From positions 41,072,151 to 41,136,150 of the forward strand of contig NC_134949.1 in assembly GCF_965638725.1 (NCBI RefSeq): 64,000 nt of DNA, in the 5' to 3' direction. The position numbers and the translations under genes were made by a program. Below are positions 1-20,884 of the stretch, in pieces (the stretch's first letter is position 1; every line of letters starts with the position of its first letter). Under the pieces are notes generated by a model that was not told the DNA's origin, made no database searches, and worked only from the letters and a program-made list of their open reading frames with translations. Source of the stretch: Aptenodytes patagonicus. Lineage: Eukaryota > Chordata > Aves > Sphenisciformes > Spheniscidae.

Positions 1-1710
1 TATATTAATGACAAGAAGAGAGCCAAGGAGAATCTCCATCCTTTATTGGATGCGGGGGGGAACATTGTCACTGAGGATGAGGAAAAGGCTGAGGTACTCA
101 ATGCCTTCTTTGCCTCAGTCTTTAACAGGCAGGCCAGTTATCCTCAGGGTACTCGGCCCCCCGAGCTGGAAGACGGGGACGGCGAGCAGGATGAACCCCC
201 CGTAATCCAGGAGGAAGCAGTCAATGACCTGCTACGCCATCTGGACACTCACAAGTCTATGGGGCCGGATGGGATCCACCCGAGAGTGCTGAGGGAGCTG
301 GCGGAGGTGCTCGCCAAGCCACTCTCCATCATTTATCAGCAGTCCTGGTTAACGGGGGAGGTCCCGGACAACTGGAGGCTTGCCAATGTGACGCCCATCC
401 ACAAGAAGGGCCGGAAGGAGGATCCGGGGAACTACAGGCCTGTCAGCCTGACCTCGGTGCCGGGGAAGATTATGGAGCGGCTCATCTTGAGGGCGTTCAC
501 AAGGCATGAGTGGGACAACCAGGGGATCCGGCCTAGCCAGCACGGATTCATGAAAGGCAGGTCCTGCTTGACCAACCTGATCTCCTTCTATGACCAGGTG
601 ACCCGCCTAGTGGATGAGGGAAAGGCTGTGGATGTGGTCTACCTGGACTTCAGCAAGGCCTTTGACACCGTCTCCCACAGCATTCTCCTAGAGAAGCTGG
701 CGGCTCACGGCTTAGACAGGTGGACTCTGCACTGGGTCAAAAACTGGCTGGAGGGCCGGGCCCAGAGAGTTGTGGTGAATGGAGTTACATCCAGTTGGCG
801 GCCGGTCACGAGCGGTGTTCCCCAGGGCTCAGTACTGGGGCCGGTCTTGTTTAATATCTTTATTGATGATCTGGATGAGGGGATTGAGTGCACCCTCAGT
901 AAGTTTGCAGACGACACCAAGTTGGGTGGGAGTGTTGATCTGCTCGAGGGTAGGAAGGCTCTGCAGAGGGACCTGGACAGGCTGGATGGATGGGCCCAGG
1001 CCAACTGTATGAGGTTCAACAAGGCCAAGTGCCGGGTCCTGCACTTCGGCCACAACAACCCCATGCAGCGCTACAGGCTTGGGGAAGAGTGGCTGGAAAG
1101 CTGCCCAGCAGAGAAGGACCTGGGGGTGTTGTTCGACAGCCGGCTGAACATGAGCCAGCAGTGTGCCCAGGCGGCCAAGAAGGCCAATGGCATCCTGGCC
1201 TGTATCAGAAATAGTGTGGCCAGTAGGAGTAGGGAAGTGATCGTGCCCCTGTACTCGGCACTGGTGAGGCGGCACAGGCTCGAATACTGTGTTCAGTTTT
1301 GGGCCCCTCACTACAAGAAGGACGTTGAGGTGCTGGAGCGTGTCCAGAGAAGGGCAACGAGGCTGGTGAGGGGTCTGGAGAACAAGTCTTATGAGGAGCG
1401 GCTGAGGGAACTGGGACTGTTTAGCCTGCAGAAAAGGAGGCTGAGGGGAGACCTCATCACTCTCTACAACTACCTGAAAGGAGGTTGTAGCGAGGTGGGT
1501 GTTGGTCTTTTCTCCGAAGTAACAAGCGATAGGACGAGAGGAAATGGCCTCAAGTTGCGGCAGGGGAGGTTTAGATTGGACATGAGGAAAAATTTCTTTA
1601 CTGAAAGAGTGGTGAAACATTGGAAGAGGCTGCCCAGGGAAGTGGTGGAGTCCCCATCCCTGGAGGTATTTAAAAGACGTGTAGATGAGGCGCTTAGGGA
1701 CATGGTTTAG
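1..1710 (+). CDS. CR1 ORF2 C-terminal part: reverse transcriptase (partial)
   Basis: The frame is open from base 1 to the TAG at 1708-1710 (569 codons), so no internal start should be assigned; the true start lies upstream. Visible reverse-transcriptase blocks include the first catalytic Asp in LDFSKAFD (Asp codon at 646) and the FADD box at 904-915, the CR1 version of the YxDD active site. [10 protein letters not shown] lies between them. The remaining 260 or so residues after FADD are the usual CR1 thumb and C-terminal region, ending EALRDMV. No stop or frameshift interrupts the visible part, unlike all other CR1 copies in the window. The endonuclease domain expected N-terminally in ORF2 is not in view. 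This is an element protein, not a host gene. Confidence 0.9.
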   Translation, partial: YINDKKRAKENLHPLLDAGGNIVTEDEEKAEVLNAFFASVFNRQASYPQGTRPPELEDGDGEQDEPPVIQEEAVNDLLRHLDTHKSMGPDGIHPRVLRELAEVLAKPLSIIYQQSWLTGEVPDNWRLANVTPIHKKGRKEDPGNYRPVSLTSVPGKIMERLILRAFTRHEWDNQGIRPSQHGFMKGRSCLTNLISFYDQVTRLVDEGKAVDVVYLDFSKAFDTVSHSILLEKLAAHGLDRWTLHWVKNWLEGRAQRVVVNGVTSSWRPVTSGVPQGSVLGPVLFNIFIDDLDEGIECTLSKFADDTKLGGSVDLLEGRKALQRDLDRLDGWAQANCMRFNKAKCRVLHFGHNNPMQRYRLGEEWLESCPAEKDLGVLFDSRLNMSQQCAQAAKKANGILACIRNSVASRSREVIVPLYSALVRRHRLEYCVQFWAPHYKKDVEVLERVQRRATRLVRGLENKSYEERLRELGLFSLQKRRLRGDLITLYNYLKGGCSEVGVGLFSEVTSDRTRGNGLKLRQGRFRLDMRKNFFTERVVKHWKRLPREVVESPSLEVFKRRVDEALRDMV

Positions 1711-1798
1711 TGGGCATGGTGGTGTTGGGTTGACGGTTGGACTCGATGATCTTAGAGGTCTTTTCCAACCTCAATGATTCTATGATTCTATGATTCTA
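1..1798 (+). mobile_element. CR1 LINE, 3' part, cut by left window edge
   Basis: Chicken-repeat-1 non-LTR retrotransposon in sense orientation. It runs from the window edge through a reverse-transcriptase frame (stop at 1708-1710), a short 3' UTR and the diagnostic CR1 tail of short ATTCTATG-type repeats near 1774-1798. The sequence just before the tail (confident match to the CR1 3' end around 1740-1775) is repeated, reverse-complemented, at 27293 and 33614. It lies in a TMEM19 intron in the same orientation as the gene. Whether the 5' end and endonuclease part exist cannot be told, because they would lie left of the window. Confidence 0.95.
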
Positions 1799-11844
<10,046 letters not shown>

Positions 11845-12500
11845 CATGGTTTAAGGTTTTCTGCATGTGATTCATTACTCAAAGGCTCTGAAGAGTTCTC
11901 TTTGAACTCTTTTGAAGAGAGGGATCTGAAACTTTCAGAGAGCCAAAGGACTTTCCATCTCAACTTACTAAGGCTGTAAGCTTCATAGGGCAATTGGCAT
12001 CTCTCACGGCAAGGAAAGGGTTTTGTCAATATGCTCTTGCTGCTGCTCTTTAAATGGATGTAGATCATTGCCAGGAGAGGTGAAGCACTTCATTTATCCT
12101 CACGGAGCTGAAGGGTTGGTGTCTACGTTCTCTCCATTCCCCAGCATCTGGAAGGGCAAGAAGCTGGAAATAGAGGTCTAATCTACATCAGTCAGTGTGG
12201 TGGAGCATTGTGGCTATTGTCCAAGCCAGACACAAAGTACTCTGAAACTTTATGTAGGCAGTGGTAACACGGGTGAAATGGGTGAATTCTGGTATTTCCC
12301 ATAATCTACAGTATGTAAGGTTTTATGGAAATTTTTTTTGGAGGGGGGGAAGAGAGAAGTAAGCCTCGTTGCCTATTCTGTATCCTGATACTATCTCCAC
12401 TTCCCTGAGAATAGGGTTGGTAGAAGTGATGCCACTACATAATGTTTGAAGCAAAAGACTAAATTTAAAATAAAAACTCACTAGTTTTTCCACTAAGAAT

Positions 12501-12506
12501 AATAAA
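12501..12506 (+). terminator. TMEM19: Proximal poly(A) signal, TMEM19
   Basis: AATAAA followed within 20 bases by a GT- and T-rich downstream element. A second AATAAA sits 32 bp upstream at 12469-12474. Confidence 0.45.
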
Positions 12507-13432
12507 TTTGTATGTGCTTTTTTTTTGACATCTTTATTTCCAAACTAATGACATTTATGAAGATTGTCAATACTGTGGTACTTATTAAATTATCTAAAAT
12601 TAAAGATTACAGTTGTGAAGTCACATTCATCTCTTTAGAAGTAGAACATTTTTTCCGTAAGCATGGAATTGTTCCATAATATTTAGCATTCCTACCAAAC
12701 TATACTCTTTGGTTCTTTCTCAGCAGTGGAAGTGTTTCCCATTTTGTTTGGGGTTGCTATTCAGAGATGATGGCCTCAACCAAAGAAGCTACAGAGGTTA
12801 TCCTCGTAGTGAATGGGGAAAGTCTCACTTATAAACCATTTCAAAACGGGAATTTAACTTTTGGTGCTCAGGCTCCTGTATTAGGTGATTCCATCTTCCA
12901 TCATTAATTTATAAAAGAGGTGAAAGTAATTTAGCCAGCACAGATTGTATTTAAACTTCAGAGATACCCTCATAATAACCTGTCGCTGTCAACATTCAGA
13001 AGGTAGGGCCCATACTGTTAACTTATAAAAAGGTTTTTATCTTTAGAGATAGGGGAGTATTTTGTATTAAACATCTGATATTTTTTACAAATGTCTTGCG
13101 TATGTTGACAGTCTTAATTCACTTGAATTGTGTATTATGTCACCTTTCATGGGAATATTGAAAAATTTTAACACCTCCCACATTGAGTTTACTCTTTTGA
13201 AATCTAGTCTATATAAATCTGGAATTTATCACTGGAACTAGTTCGCTGTATTATCCAATTATACAGATGAGATTTCAAACTAGTAAAAGCTTTCTGAAAA
13301 GAACAAATTGCGTGGCTGCTCTATGTCTGTTCCTGTGGAAAGGCACAAAATTATAAAAGGAATATATGCACTTAAACTGTAACAATAAACACTTGAGATT
13401 TTTATGCATTGTTTGGATTTATGCTGCTTCTA

Positions 13433-13438
13433 AATAAA
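13433..13438 (+). terminator. TMEM19: Distal poly(A) signal, TMEM19
   Basis: AATAAA with another at 13384-13389 and a GT-rich stretch (TTAGTTGTCTT) just after. Would give a 3' UTR of about 1.6 kb. Confidence 0.4.
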
Positions 13439-13455
13439 CACTGTATTAGTTGTCT

Positions 13456-14626
13456 TATAAGATTTTATTAATACTGTTGTGATTTCTAGAATTAAGACAG
13501 ACACAAGTTTTGTAAGATACTTTTTCTTTCAATTAAATGCCTTAATTTTGTATTTGTTTTCTGAAACAAAGTATCCTTTCAAACACTAAAGTGGGCATGG
13601 TCAGCTTTTCACTATTTAATATGGGTCTCATTTGAAAAACAGCTTGCCGTAGTGAGATGACATCTGTGATTTTTAAATTCATAGCAGCATGAAATGCTCT
13701 GATCTGTTATCGTATGAATGAATGTGATCTGAACGAACTCCTGCCAGTAGGACCTTCAAAGGCTGTTATTCAGAATTTTTTATTTGTCATGTCTTAGTGA
13801 TGACCCTCGGTTGCTTTTGAAATTCCCGCTCATAAACCTCCAGCATTTAGAAAGATCTGAGCACTCTTGAACTCTAAAAAGGACAGTGTTAACTCTGGGT
13901 ACATTATAGTGAGTGGAGTAGAGCTTACGCAAATATTGTTCCATTTAACTTATTTAGTAGCTGTAAAACTGTTGGGGGGCGGGTAGGGGATACAGGGAAG
14001 GAGTTACAGCATGCGACAAACTGCCTATAAACAGATGTGTGTCACTAAGAGCAGTGCCTGAAGTAAAAGTGAGAGTGATAAAAAGAGGAGGAGCTAGGAG
14101 AAAACCAAGGAAATTGATAGATTTGAAGATGCAAAATAGGTCACTGCAGTAAGCAAATTTAATTCCATTCTTTAAACACTCGAATATTTGTTTTGCTTCA
14201 GAGCGGTGGGTACCGCTAGTGTATGAGATAACTCTGTCACTAATTTTCCTATCATATTGAAGTGGCACCAATATTTCCACAGCACCAAGAGGATACACTC
14301 AATATTTTTTTTTAATTGAAGAGGTTACGATTGTGAGGCATTGGTCTTCATTCTTGGCTTGATTTTTAGATGCGTTAGAAGTTCAAGAGTATGATTATGA
14401 CATAATCGTGTATGAGAAATCTTCAGCCAGGTCTCACTTAGGCAGGAGTGATCCTGAGTGTTGAAGTATACTGGTATCAGAGTCACCAATGTTAAGTTAT
14501 TTTTTATATTTCTATTTTGTTGTTACAACTATATAGATTGTTTTGGGTCTGTCCATGCTGCTGTTGAGTGGTACATCATTGCAGATGTAAACCACAGTTC
14601 TCTGGGACAACAAAATGAAGTGGTAT
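13456..14626. other. Intergenic, nothing recognised
   Basis: AT-rich unique DNA between the probable TMEM19 3' end and LTR copy B. No gene, repeat family or RNA seen. Confidence 0.5.
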
Positions 14627-15171
14627 TGTCGTGGCATAACCTCAGCTGGCAACTGAGCACCACACAGCCGCTCGCTCACTCCTCCCTGCCCCAGTGGGAT
14701 GGGGGAGAGAATCAGAAGAGCAAAAGTGAGAAAACTCGTGGGTTGAGATAAAAACAGTTTAATAATTGAAATATAATAATAAGAAGAATATACAAAGCAA
14801 GTGATGCACAATGCAGTTGCTCACCACCTGCCAACCAATGCCCAGCCAGTCCCCGAGCAGCGGTCACCCCTCCCCCAGCCAGCTTTCCCCAGTTTATGTA
14901 CTGAGCATGACATCACATGGTATGGAATGTCCCTTTGGGCAGTTTGGGTCAGCTGTCCCGGCTGTGCCCCCTCCCAGCTTCTTGTGCACCTCCAGCCTTC
15001 TCAGTCGGTAGAGCATGGGAAGCTGAAAAGCCCTTGACTAGTGTAAGCACTGCTTAGCAACAACTGAAACATCGGTGTGTTATCAACATTATTCTCATCC
15101 TAAATCCAAAACACAGCACTGTACCAGCTACTAGGAAGGAAATTAACTCTATCCCAGCCGAAACCAGGACA
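14627..15171 (-). mobile_element. Solo LTR (copy B), 5-bp TSD GGTAT
   Basis: A 545-bp LTR of the same family as copy A, in minus orientation. On the + strand it starts TGTCGTGG and ends CCAGGACA, with perfect flanking GGTAT at 14622-14626 and 15172-15176. The minus-strand TATA-like TACATAAA lies at 14893-14900 and the poly(A) signal ATTAAA at 14758-14763. It carries a short TAA-rich stretch (about 14770-14790) that copy A lacks and copy C has expanded. No internal viral genes adjoin it. Confidence 0.92.
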
Positions 15172-15948
15172 GGTATAAAAAATGAAGGGGATATACCACT
15201 TCTCTTGGGTATTAAGGACTAGCTGATGTTCAGAAGATTGACTTTTTTACAATAAAGGGCTGAAACATCTTGAAATACTGTTGGCACTTTACAGAACCTG
15301 ATTTGGGTACTGGATAAATGTGATAGATTGACATTCACATTAAAATCTGTTAGGATTGGGCATCTCAGATTTCTAAGTAGGATTTGTTTTCTTTGTGTTT
15401 CCTCCAACAGTGCTTAGGTCCCCATTCAGCCTTTTTTAAAATTTCATTATCCAGCGTCTTAAATTGCAGTCAGTCAGTCTTCTTCAAGCAGGAGTTAACC
15501 TGTTTTACAGAAAGTTTATTCACTTCAAGCTTTGTAGGTACATTACAGTCTCTGCTTCTGGCTATTGCCGTAACTGGATAGTAACTTTCAATTTAAATAC
15601 TGCTTCTGTTGGGGGGTGGGTTGCAGCTGACAATTATGGGCCTGTCGTAATGCGCAAATAAGAGCAGGTACATGAATTCACTCAGACTACGTGGATCCCT
15701 GCAGTGCTCTCAAGCCTGCAGCCACCTTCAGTAAATATTAATGCAAGTCCCACATGAAGATGAAATATGGCAATGTAGAAATAAAGCTGTTGGGCAAATT
15801 GTGGCTTGTACTTAGGTACTCCCAAGTCCATAAAACTTCAGACCAAGTAAAGAAATTCTACCAAGACAGCATTTATTCAGTAGCTTTTCTACAGCTTGCA
15901 GGAAAAAATGGGCCAATTTTAATATCTTGCCACTACAACCACGAACTT
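15172..15948. other. Intergenic, nothing recognised
   Basis: Unique sequence between LTR copy B and a CR1 fragment. Small open frames without family resemblance. Confidence 0.5.
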
Positions 15949-16078
15949 GAATCATAGAACAGCCCAGGCTGGAAGGGACCTCGAAGGACCATCTGGTCCA
16001 ACCTTCCATGGGAAAGGGAGCCTAGATGAGATTATCGAGCACTCTGTCTAACTGCATCTTGAAAACCTCCAGTGAATA
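15949..16078 (-). mobile_element. CR1 3'-end fragment (older subfamily)
   Basis: Starts with GAATCATAGAAC, then the conserved CR1 3' UTR wording (GGAAGGGACCTCGAAGGACC, CTGGTCCAACC), and runs about 130 bp into the end of ORF2. A 5'-truncated minus-strand copy. The text differs from the young copies at 1-1798 and 27293, so it is another subfamily. Confidence 0.85.
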
Positions 16079-19000
16079 CCACGGTTATGTGAGTTCTGGC
16101 TGGGAAACCTGCCATGTGACTGGCTGATAATATGAAGTAGTAATGTCATACATGTTATCACTTTGAAAATATCTTTAGAATAAACGTACCCTCCCTTAGC
16201 AGATCTTCTAGTAGGATTGTCTGTGCTGCTCTGGGATCTGCCATCTTAGAGCAGGGGCAAGTGCTGGTTCCTAATCCAGGTGGTTGACTGAAGAAGAAAA
16301 GACTAGGTTTAGCTGAAATGTGGAAGAACCAGTCTGACCCGTGTTGAGGGACCTGGTTTTGGAAAGGGGAATACCACCAATCTGGAAACAACCGCCAGTC
16401 TGGGGGAAGCTACCTGGCTGGACTTGCAGAGCCACCTGTGAAGACCTGTATAACTTGTTTGCAGCTCTCTTGCCTGGTGGCTGCTTTTTGTGGCTTTGTT
16501 CAAACAAGCATAAAGCAGAATTAAACGCTGCAATGTGATCACCGTCCAAATGGGACTTGGAGGTTCAAATCTACACTACTAGCAAGGATGGCAGCAGTGT
16601 AAAAAAACTTGAATGCATTCTGCAGTTAGAGAAAATGTCAGTAGAAAGCAAGAAAGCAGTAAGAAAAGTCTTCTGGTGCTTAGAGGGTATTTGTTAATAT
16701 CCTCTAATAACCCCAGTAACTAGTTTTGTAAAGACTTTGCATATGCAGCCCTAGCCGCAAAGCTAAGAAGGTAGAAAACTCATGTTGGCTCTAAGAAGCG
16801 ACATCATGCGCATAATGCAGAAGTAAACACCTGTGCACAAGCTTCTTGTTACAAAGGCTGAGCTCTGACCCCCAACCTTGTGGTTCTGTAAACTGTGGAC
16901 AATGCACTGTTCTTAATTCTCTCTTTCAATTAACCCAGTTACAGGCTTCATAGAAGCCCTTGGGTTCCCAACATGTTTGTTTAGATAAATACATCAATCA
17001 ACCTCTACCCCTACAACTCAGCACAGCTAAACATTTATAAAAGCATCAAAATCCCCATGAAACAGCCCAGATCACTGCTTCGTATCAATACTGGGCTTGC
17101 ATCAATCATGGGGGTGACAAATAGTTACTGTGCTCTGTTGTTTCCTGCTGAAGGGCTCTTGCTGCAGTGACTTCTGCAGAGTTCAGCCCAGTACTAGAAA
17201 AGCAATGACCTCTCTCATCCCAATTTTTTTGTTACCGCTACTTGTTATCCTGATGTTTCATTATTCCATTTGTTGACTTCCTAAGTCCTGAAATCATTCC
17301 ACCATTGAAAGCTGCTGCAATCAAATGCTCTCCCAAAATAACTGTAGTTTCAGTCTGCCTTCAAACTGTCAAATGCCTCTGGTCATGGTGCTCCCAATAT
17401 ATATGCATCATCTTGTTGCATTGTGTCCTCCTAATATAATTTAAAAAGAACAAGCGAAAGGAGATGATTCATGATGCATTGGGATAAGAAGCATGAGTGT
17501 AATTCACCTCTGGAACTCTGGAAACCCTATGTCTTTTGGTAGGTGCCAGAAGAAAAAGAAGAAATGGCTGTGAGCGTCTGACATTGCACTCAGCGGTGTC
17601 TGCCCGAGAGGCTCTATAGTTCACTTACAGTTGACTGTGCAAAGCTATGCCAGGAAAAAAAAAAACACAAGAAAACCAACCAAACCCTAAAAAGTGCCCG
17701 AAGCCATTATCACAAGGCAAAATGGAAGCATAATTTAATTTCTTGTACTTTAGAGTTTGAAGTTAAACAAAAATATTCTTACACTGCATTGCCTATAGAT
17801 TTATGAGTAATACACCACTTAGATTCAGATAGGTTTGGTTCGGAGTGGTTTAACATATACTGCACTTGGGTTCAGAACTCACCTGAAATAAGAATGCAGT
17901 CTAGATTTCAAGCTTAGATGCCTTTCCTTTTTCTCTTCTTATCTCCAATGAAGCCAGTTTTTTACTATGTATTTTGACTTTTTTCCACAATGGAAAACTG
18001 CTGGTCATCTGTCTTCACTTACTGTTCTATGTGAGAAACTATCTTCGTTCTTAAGGTATACCAAAGTCAAGAGGACAGAGGCAAGGATAAACCCATGTGT
18101 AGTTTTAAAAATGCTTTGCCCAATTTTTCCTTGCAGATGTTTTTGCACTAGAGTGCAAGCTCTAGCTTGATTACAGCATGCTCCACTTCATTGACTTGTA
18201 CTCTTAAATTGTACATAGGCAAATTGTTCTCCTGCCTCCAGCCCTCCGTGCAATCACAGGGACGCAGGCCTTGCACAGTGCGCGGCTTGAGTGAGCTTGG
18301 AATAGCATTTTCAGAAGGCGAATAAAGTCCAAATTCAGAAAATACACAAGGGCTTAATTTAAATGTTCTCCAACCCAAAATGCTCTCCAACCCAGTCTAG
18401 TGACTTTTGCCACACATTTCTTCTTTTTTAGAGAATTTCAGTATTTTCATAGCCAATAGATTATCTTCCACTCCTGATATTTGGCACATTTAAAGTGGAA
18501 GAGATGCTGTATCTCAGATTTTTTCCCTTAATTCTTGGTTATTTTCACTGTAACAGGGCAGTGTTGTTACCCTCTATTTTCCTGAGATTTTTGAGAATAC
18601 TGCTTTTATTGAAAAAAGTAAAGCTTTCACGTGCTCACTTAATACTTATGCTAAAAACTGAGTTACCGGTGGTACCGAATCATTATCTGCCATAGGAGAA
18701 AAGCGAGTGCTTAAGAATTTTGTAAGTGGCCAAACTGAAAAGAGGAAATGAATTAATGCAACAGTTTATTTCATATTAAGGAATGCAAATGAACATGTCA
18801 TTTAATGGCAGCCTGAATTCCAGCAGGCATGTGTTAATGTTCATACTCAGCATTTCAGCATTGTCCTGAAGAATGAAAGGTGTTAACAATTAGCTGTGCT
18901 GACATTTGTACATAACGTAACAGCAAAATCCTACTGGATTTAATAGGCACTGCTATAAAGATTGCTTTTTGACACCCCTAACTTTAAAAAATTAAAACTG

Positions 19001-20302
19001 TCAAGAGTGTTCTCTTTGAGGACTAGCCATTGCTGAAGTTAAAATCCAACTGTTTTAAAAGCTTTTTTTTATAATTTGTTAGGGGTGGTACATTTTAGAA
19101 TAGTAATTTTCTTCACACCGTTACCAGGATAACATTTTGTTTAAAGGTTACTCATACTTTTTGCCCAAGAAGCAAACATTAAAAATGTAAGCCCAAAAGA
19201 TTTTTTTTTAAATTTAAATGGAGTTAAAGTTATTGAAAATTACTGTTAAATCTGTGATACTATTTAAATTCCCCTAAATGATATCTGTATGCACTTGCAG
19301 ACAGCAGCTCTAGTTTGGTATTTAAGTTAGAAGGTAAGAGAATAAGCATTGTGATAGTAATGTGTATGTATCAGTCTGTACCCATGTCTTCACAGAATTT
19401 ACAAGTCCAAAAATAACACCTGCACGTATGCCATTTTGGGGTTGTTATCACTAGTTCTTTGCAATTGTAATCCTCTCCTGTTATATATCCTTTCCTGTTT
19501 ATTTTCTGCCATTATCTGAAGAATCCAGTTTTCTTCATTCCAGTTTCCTCTCTCTCTCTCTCTCTGTTTTACTGCCCTAGCTCCTGGACGGGAGTCCGCA
19601 GCTGCTCTCTGATCCTCATGAATGTGAATTAGAGGAGGAACCACAGAACAGTGACTCTTTTCATAGCAGCAGATACAAAGTTAGTGTTTACTCTTCCGTG
19701 CATGGCACAGGACTGATCTGTTTTGTGCAATTATTTTTTCCTTGCTCGTGCAAATAGTCATATAAAAATACTATTTGATATCCTCTGGGGCCTGTAATGT
19801 CTCCCTTCCCATCCAGGTTTAGTGAAAAGTGAAATGTAAAACAACAACAGCTGACTGCTAGGGTTGAAAGTTGCAGAAAGCTGAGCTCCACTTCTGCAGT
19901 AAGGATACTGAGGAGTGCTAAGGTACCCTCTCCTGTACAAGAGTTTAATGCAAAGAGATATCTTTAGATTTGAAAGCAATCCTAAAAAAATCAGCTCAGC
20001 ACCTTCCTCCAGAACCAAAGCATCGGTCCTGTGTGAGACTGTGTCAGGATACAACAGAGACACAACCGCACCAGGATTATTTTATTTCTCTACCCAAGAG
20101 CACCTAGAATAGGTTGCCTCCCATTTTTCTCAGATAGGAAAGCTGGAAAGCAGAAAAGTAAATTAGCTTTGCCAAGCCACCTGCACTTAGTAAGAAAATG
20201 GTCCTGTCTTTAGTAATGGTCTGCTTAGTAATTTTTGTAAAGACTCCTTGTAACAAGAGCACTTTTATCTCTACTATGGGAGAGCAGTCTTAATTTGAAG
20301 TG
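16079..20302. other. Intergenic, mostly unrecognised
   Basis: 4.2 kb of largely unique sequence with a (TC)8 run at 19549-19564. The stretch 16150-16550 is richer in GC and ends in a CATAAAGCAGAATTAAAC-type sequence that could be a decayed retroelement, but I cannot name it. No convincing gene. Confidence 0.45.
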
Positions 20303-20879
20303 TGTTGTGGTTTAACCTCAGTCGGCAACTGAGCACCACACAGCTGCGCGCTCACTCCTTCCCCCCCGCTCCCCCGGTGGGATGGGGGAGAGAATTGGAA
20401 GAGCACAAGTGAGAAAAACTCCTGGGTTGAGATAAAAACAGTTTAATAATTGAAATATAATAATAATAACAATAATAATAATAATGTAGTAGTAGTAGTA
20501 ATAATAATAATAATAATACACAAAGCAAGTGATGCACAGTACAATTGCTCACCACCCGCCGACCGATGCCCAGCCAGTCCCCGAGCAGCGGCCCCCCCCT
20601 CAGCTTTCCCCAGTTTATGTACTGAGCATGACGTCACATGGTATGGAATGTCCCTTTGGCCAGTTTGGCTGTGCCCCCTCCCAGCTTCTTGTGCACCTCC
20701 ACAACTTCTCAGTCGGTAGAGCATGGGAAGCTGAAAAGTCCTTGACTAGTGTAAGCACTGCTTAGCAACAACTATAACATCGGTGTGTTATCAACATTGT
20801 TCTCACCCTAAATCCAAAACACAGCACTGTACCAGCTGCTAGGAAGAAAATTAACTCTATCCTGGCCGAAACCAGGACA
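20303..20879 (-). mobile_element. Solo LTR (copy C), 5-bp TSD AAGTG
   Basis: A 577-bp LTR, same family and orientation as copy B. On the + strand it starts TGTTGTGG and ends CCAGGACA, flanked by perfect AAGTG at 20298-20302 and 20880-20884. TATA-like TACATAAA (minus) is at 20614-20621 and ATTAAA (minus) at 20442-20447. Relative to B it lacks a short block in the region near 20665-20680 and has a much longer TAA/TAG triplet array. No viral genes adjoin it. Confidence 0.93.
20458..20519 (+). repeat. TAA/TAG triplet microsatellite inside LTR copy C
   Basis: About 60 bp of TAA triplets with one AAC unit and a central block of TAG units. Grown inside the LTR at a position where copy B has only a short TAA run. 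Confidence 0.9.
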
Positions 20880-20884
20880 AAGTG

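Larger units (their letters stand above)
11845..13455 (+). other. TMEM19: TMEM19 3' UTR (end inferred)
   Basis: Follows the stop codon. Two poly(A) signal clusters suggest alternative 3' ends: AATAAA at 12469 and 12501, the second followed by TTTGTATGTGC and a T run, and AATAAA at 13384 and 13433 with GT-rich sequence after it. Without transcripts the choice is open. Confidence 0.5.

Noticed and set aside
14627-20879. LTR copies B and C as the two ends of one provirus
   Set aside because: They have the same orientation and are 5 kb apart, but each has its own perfect flanking duplication (GGTAT and AAGTG), and the DNA between contains a CR1 fragment and no gag, pol or env frames.
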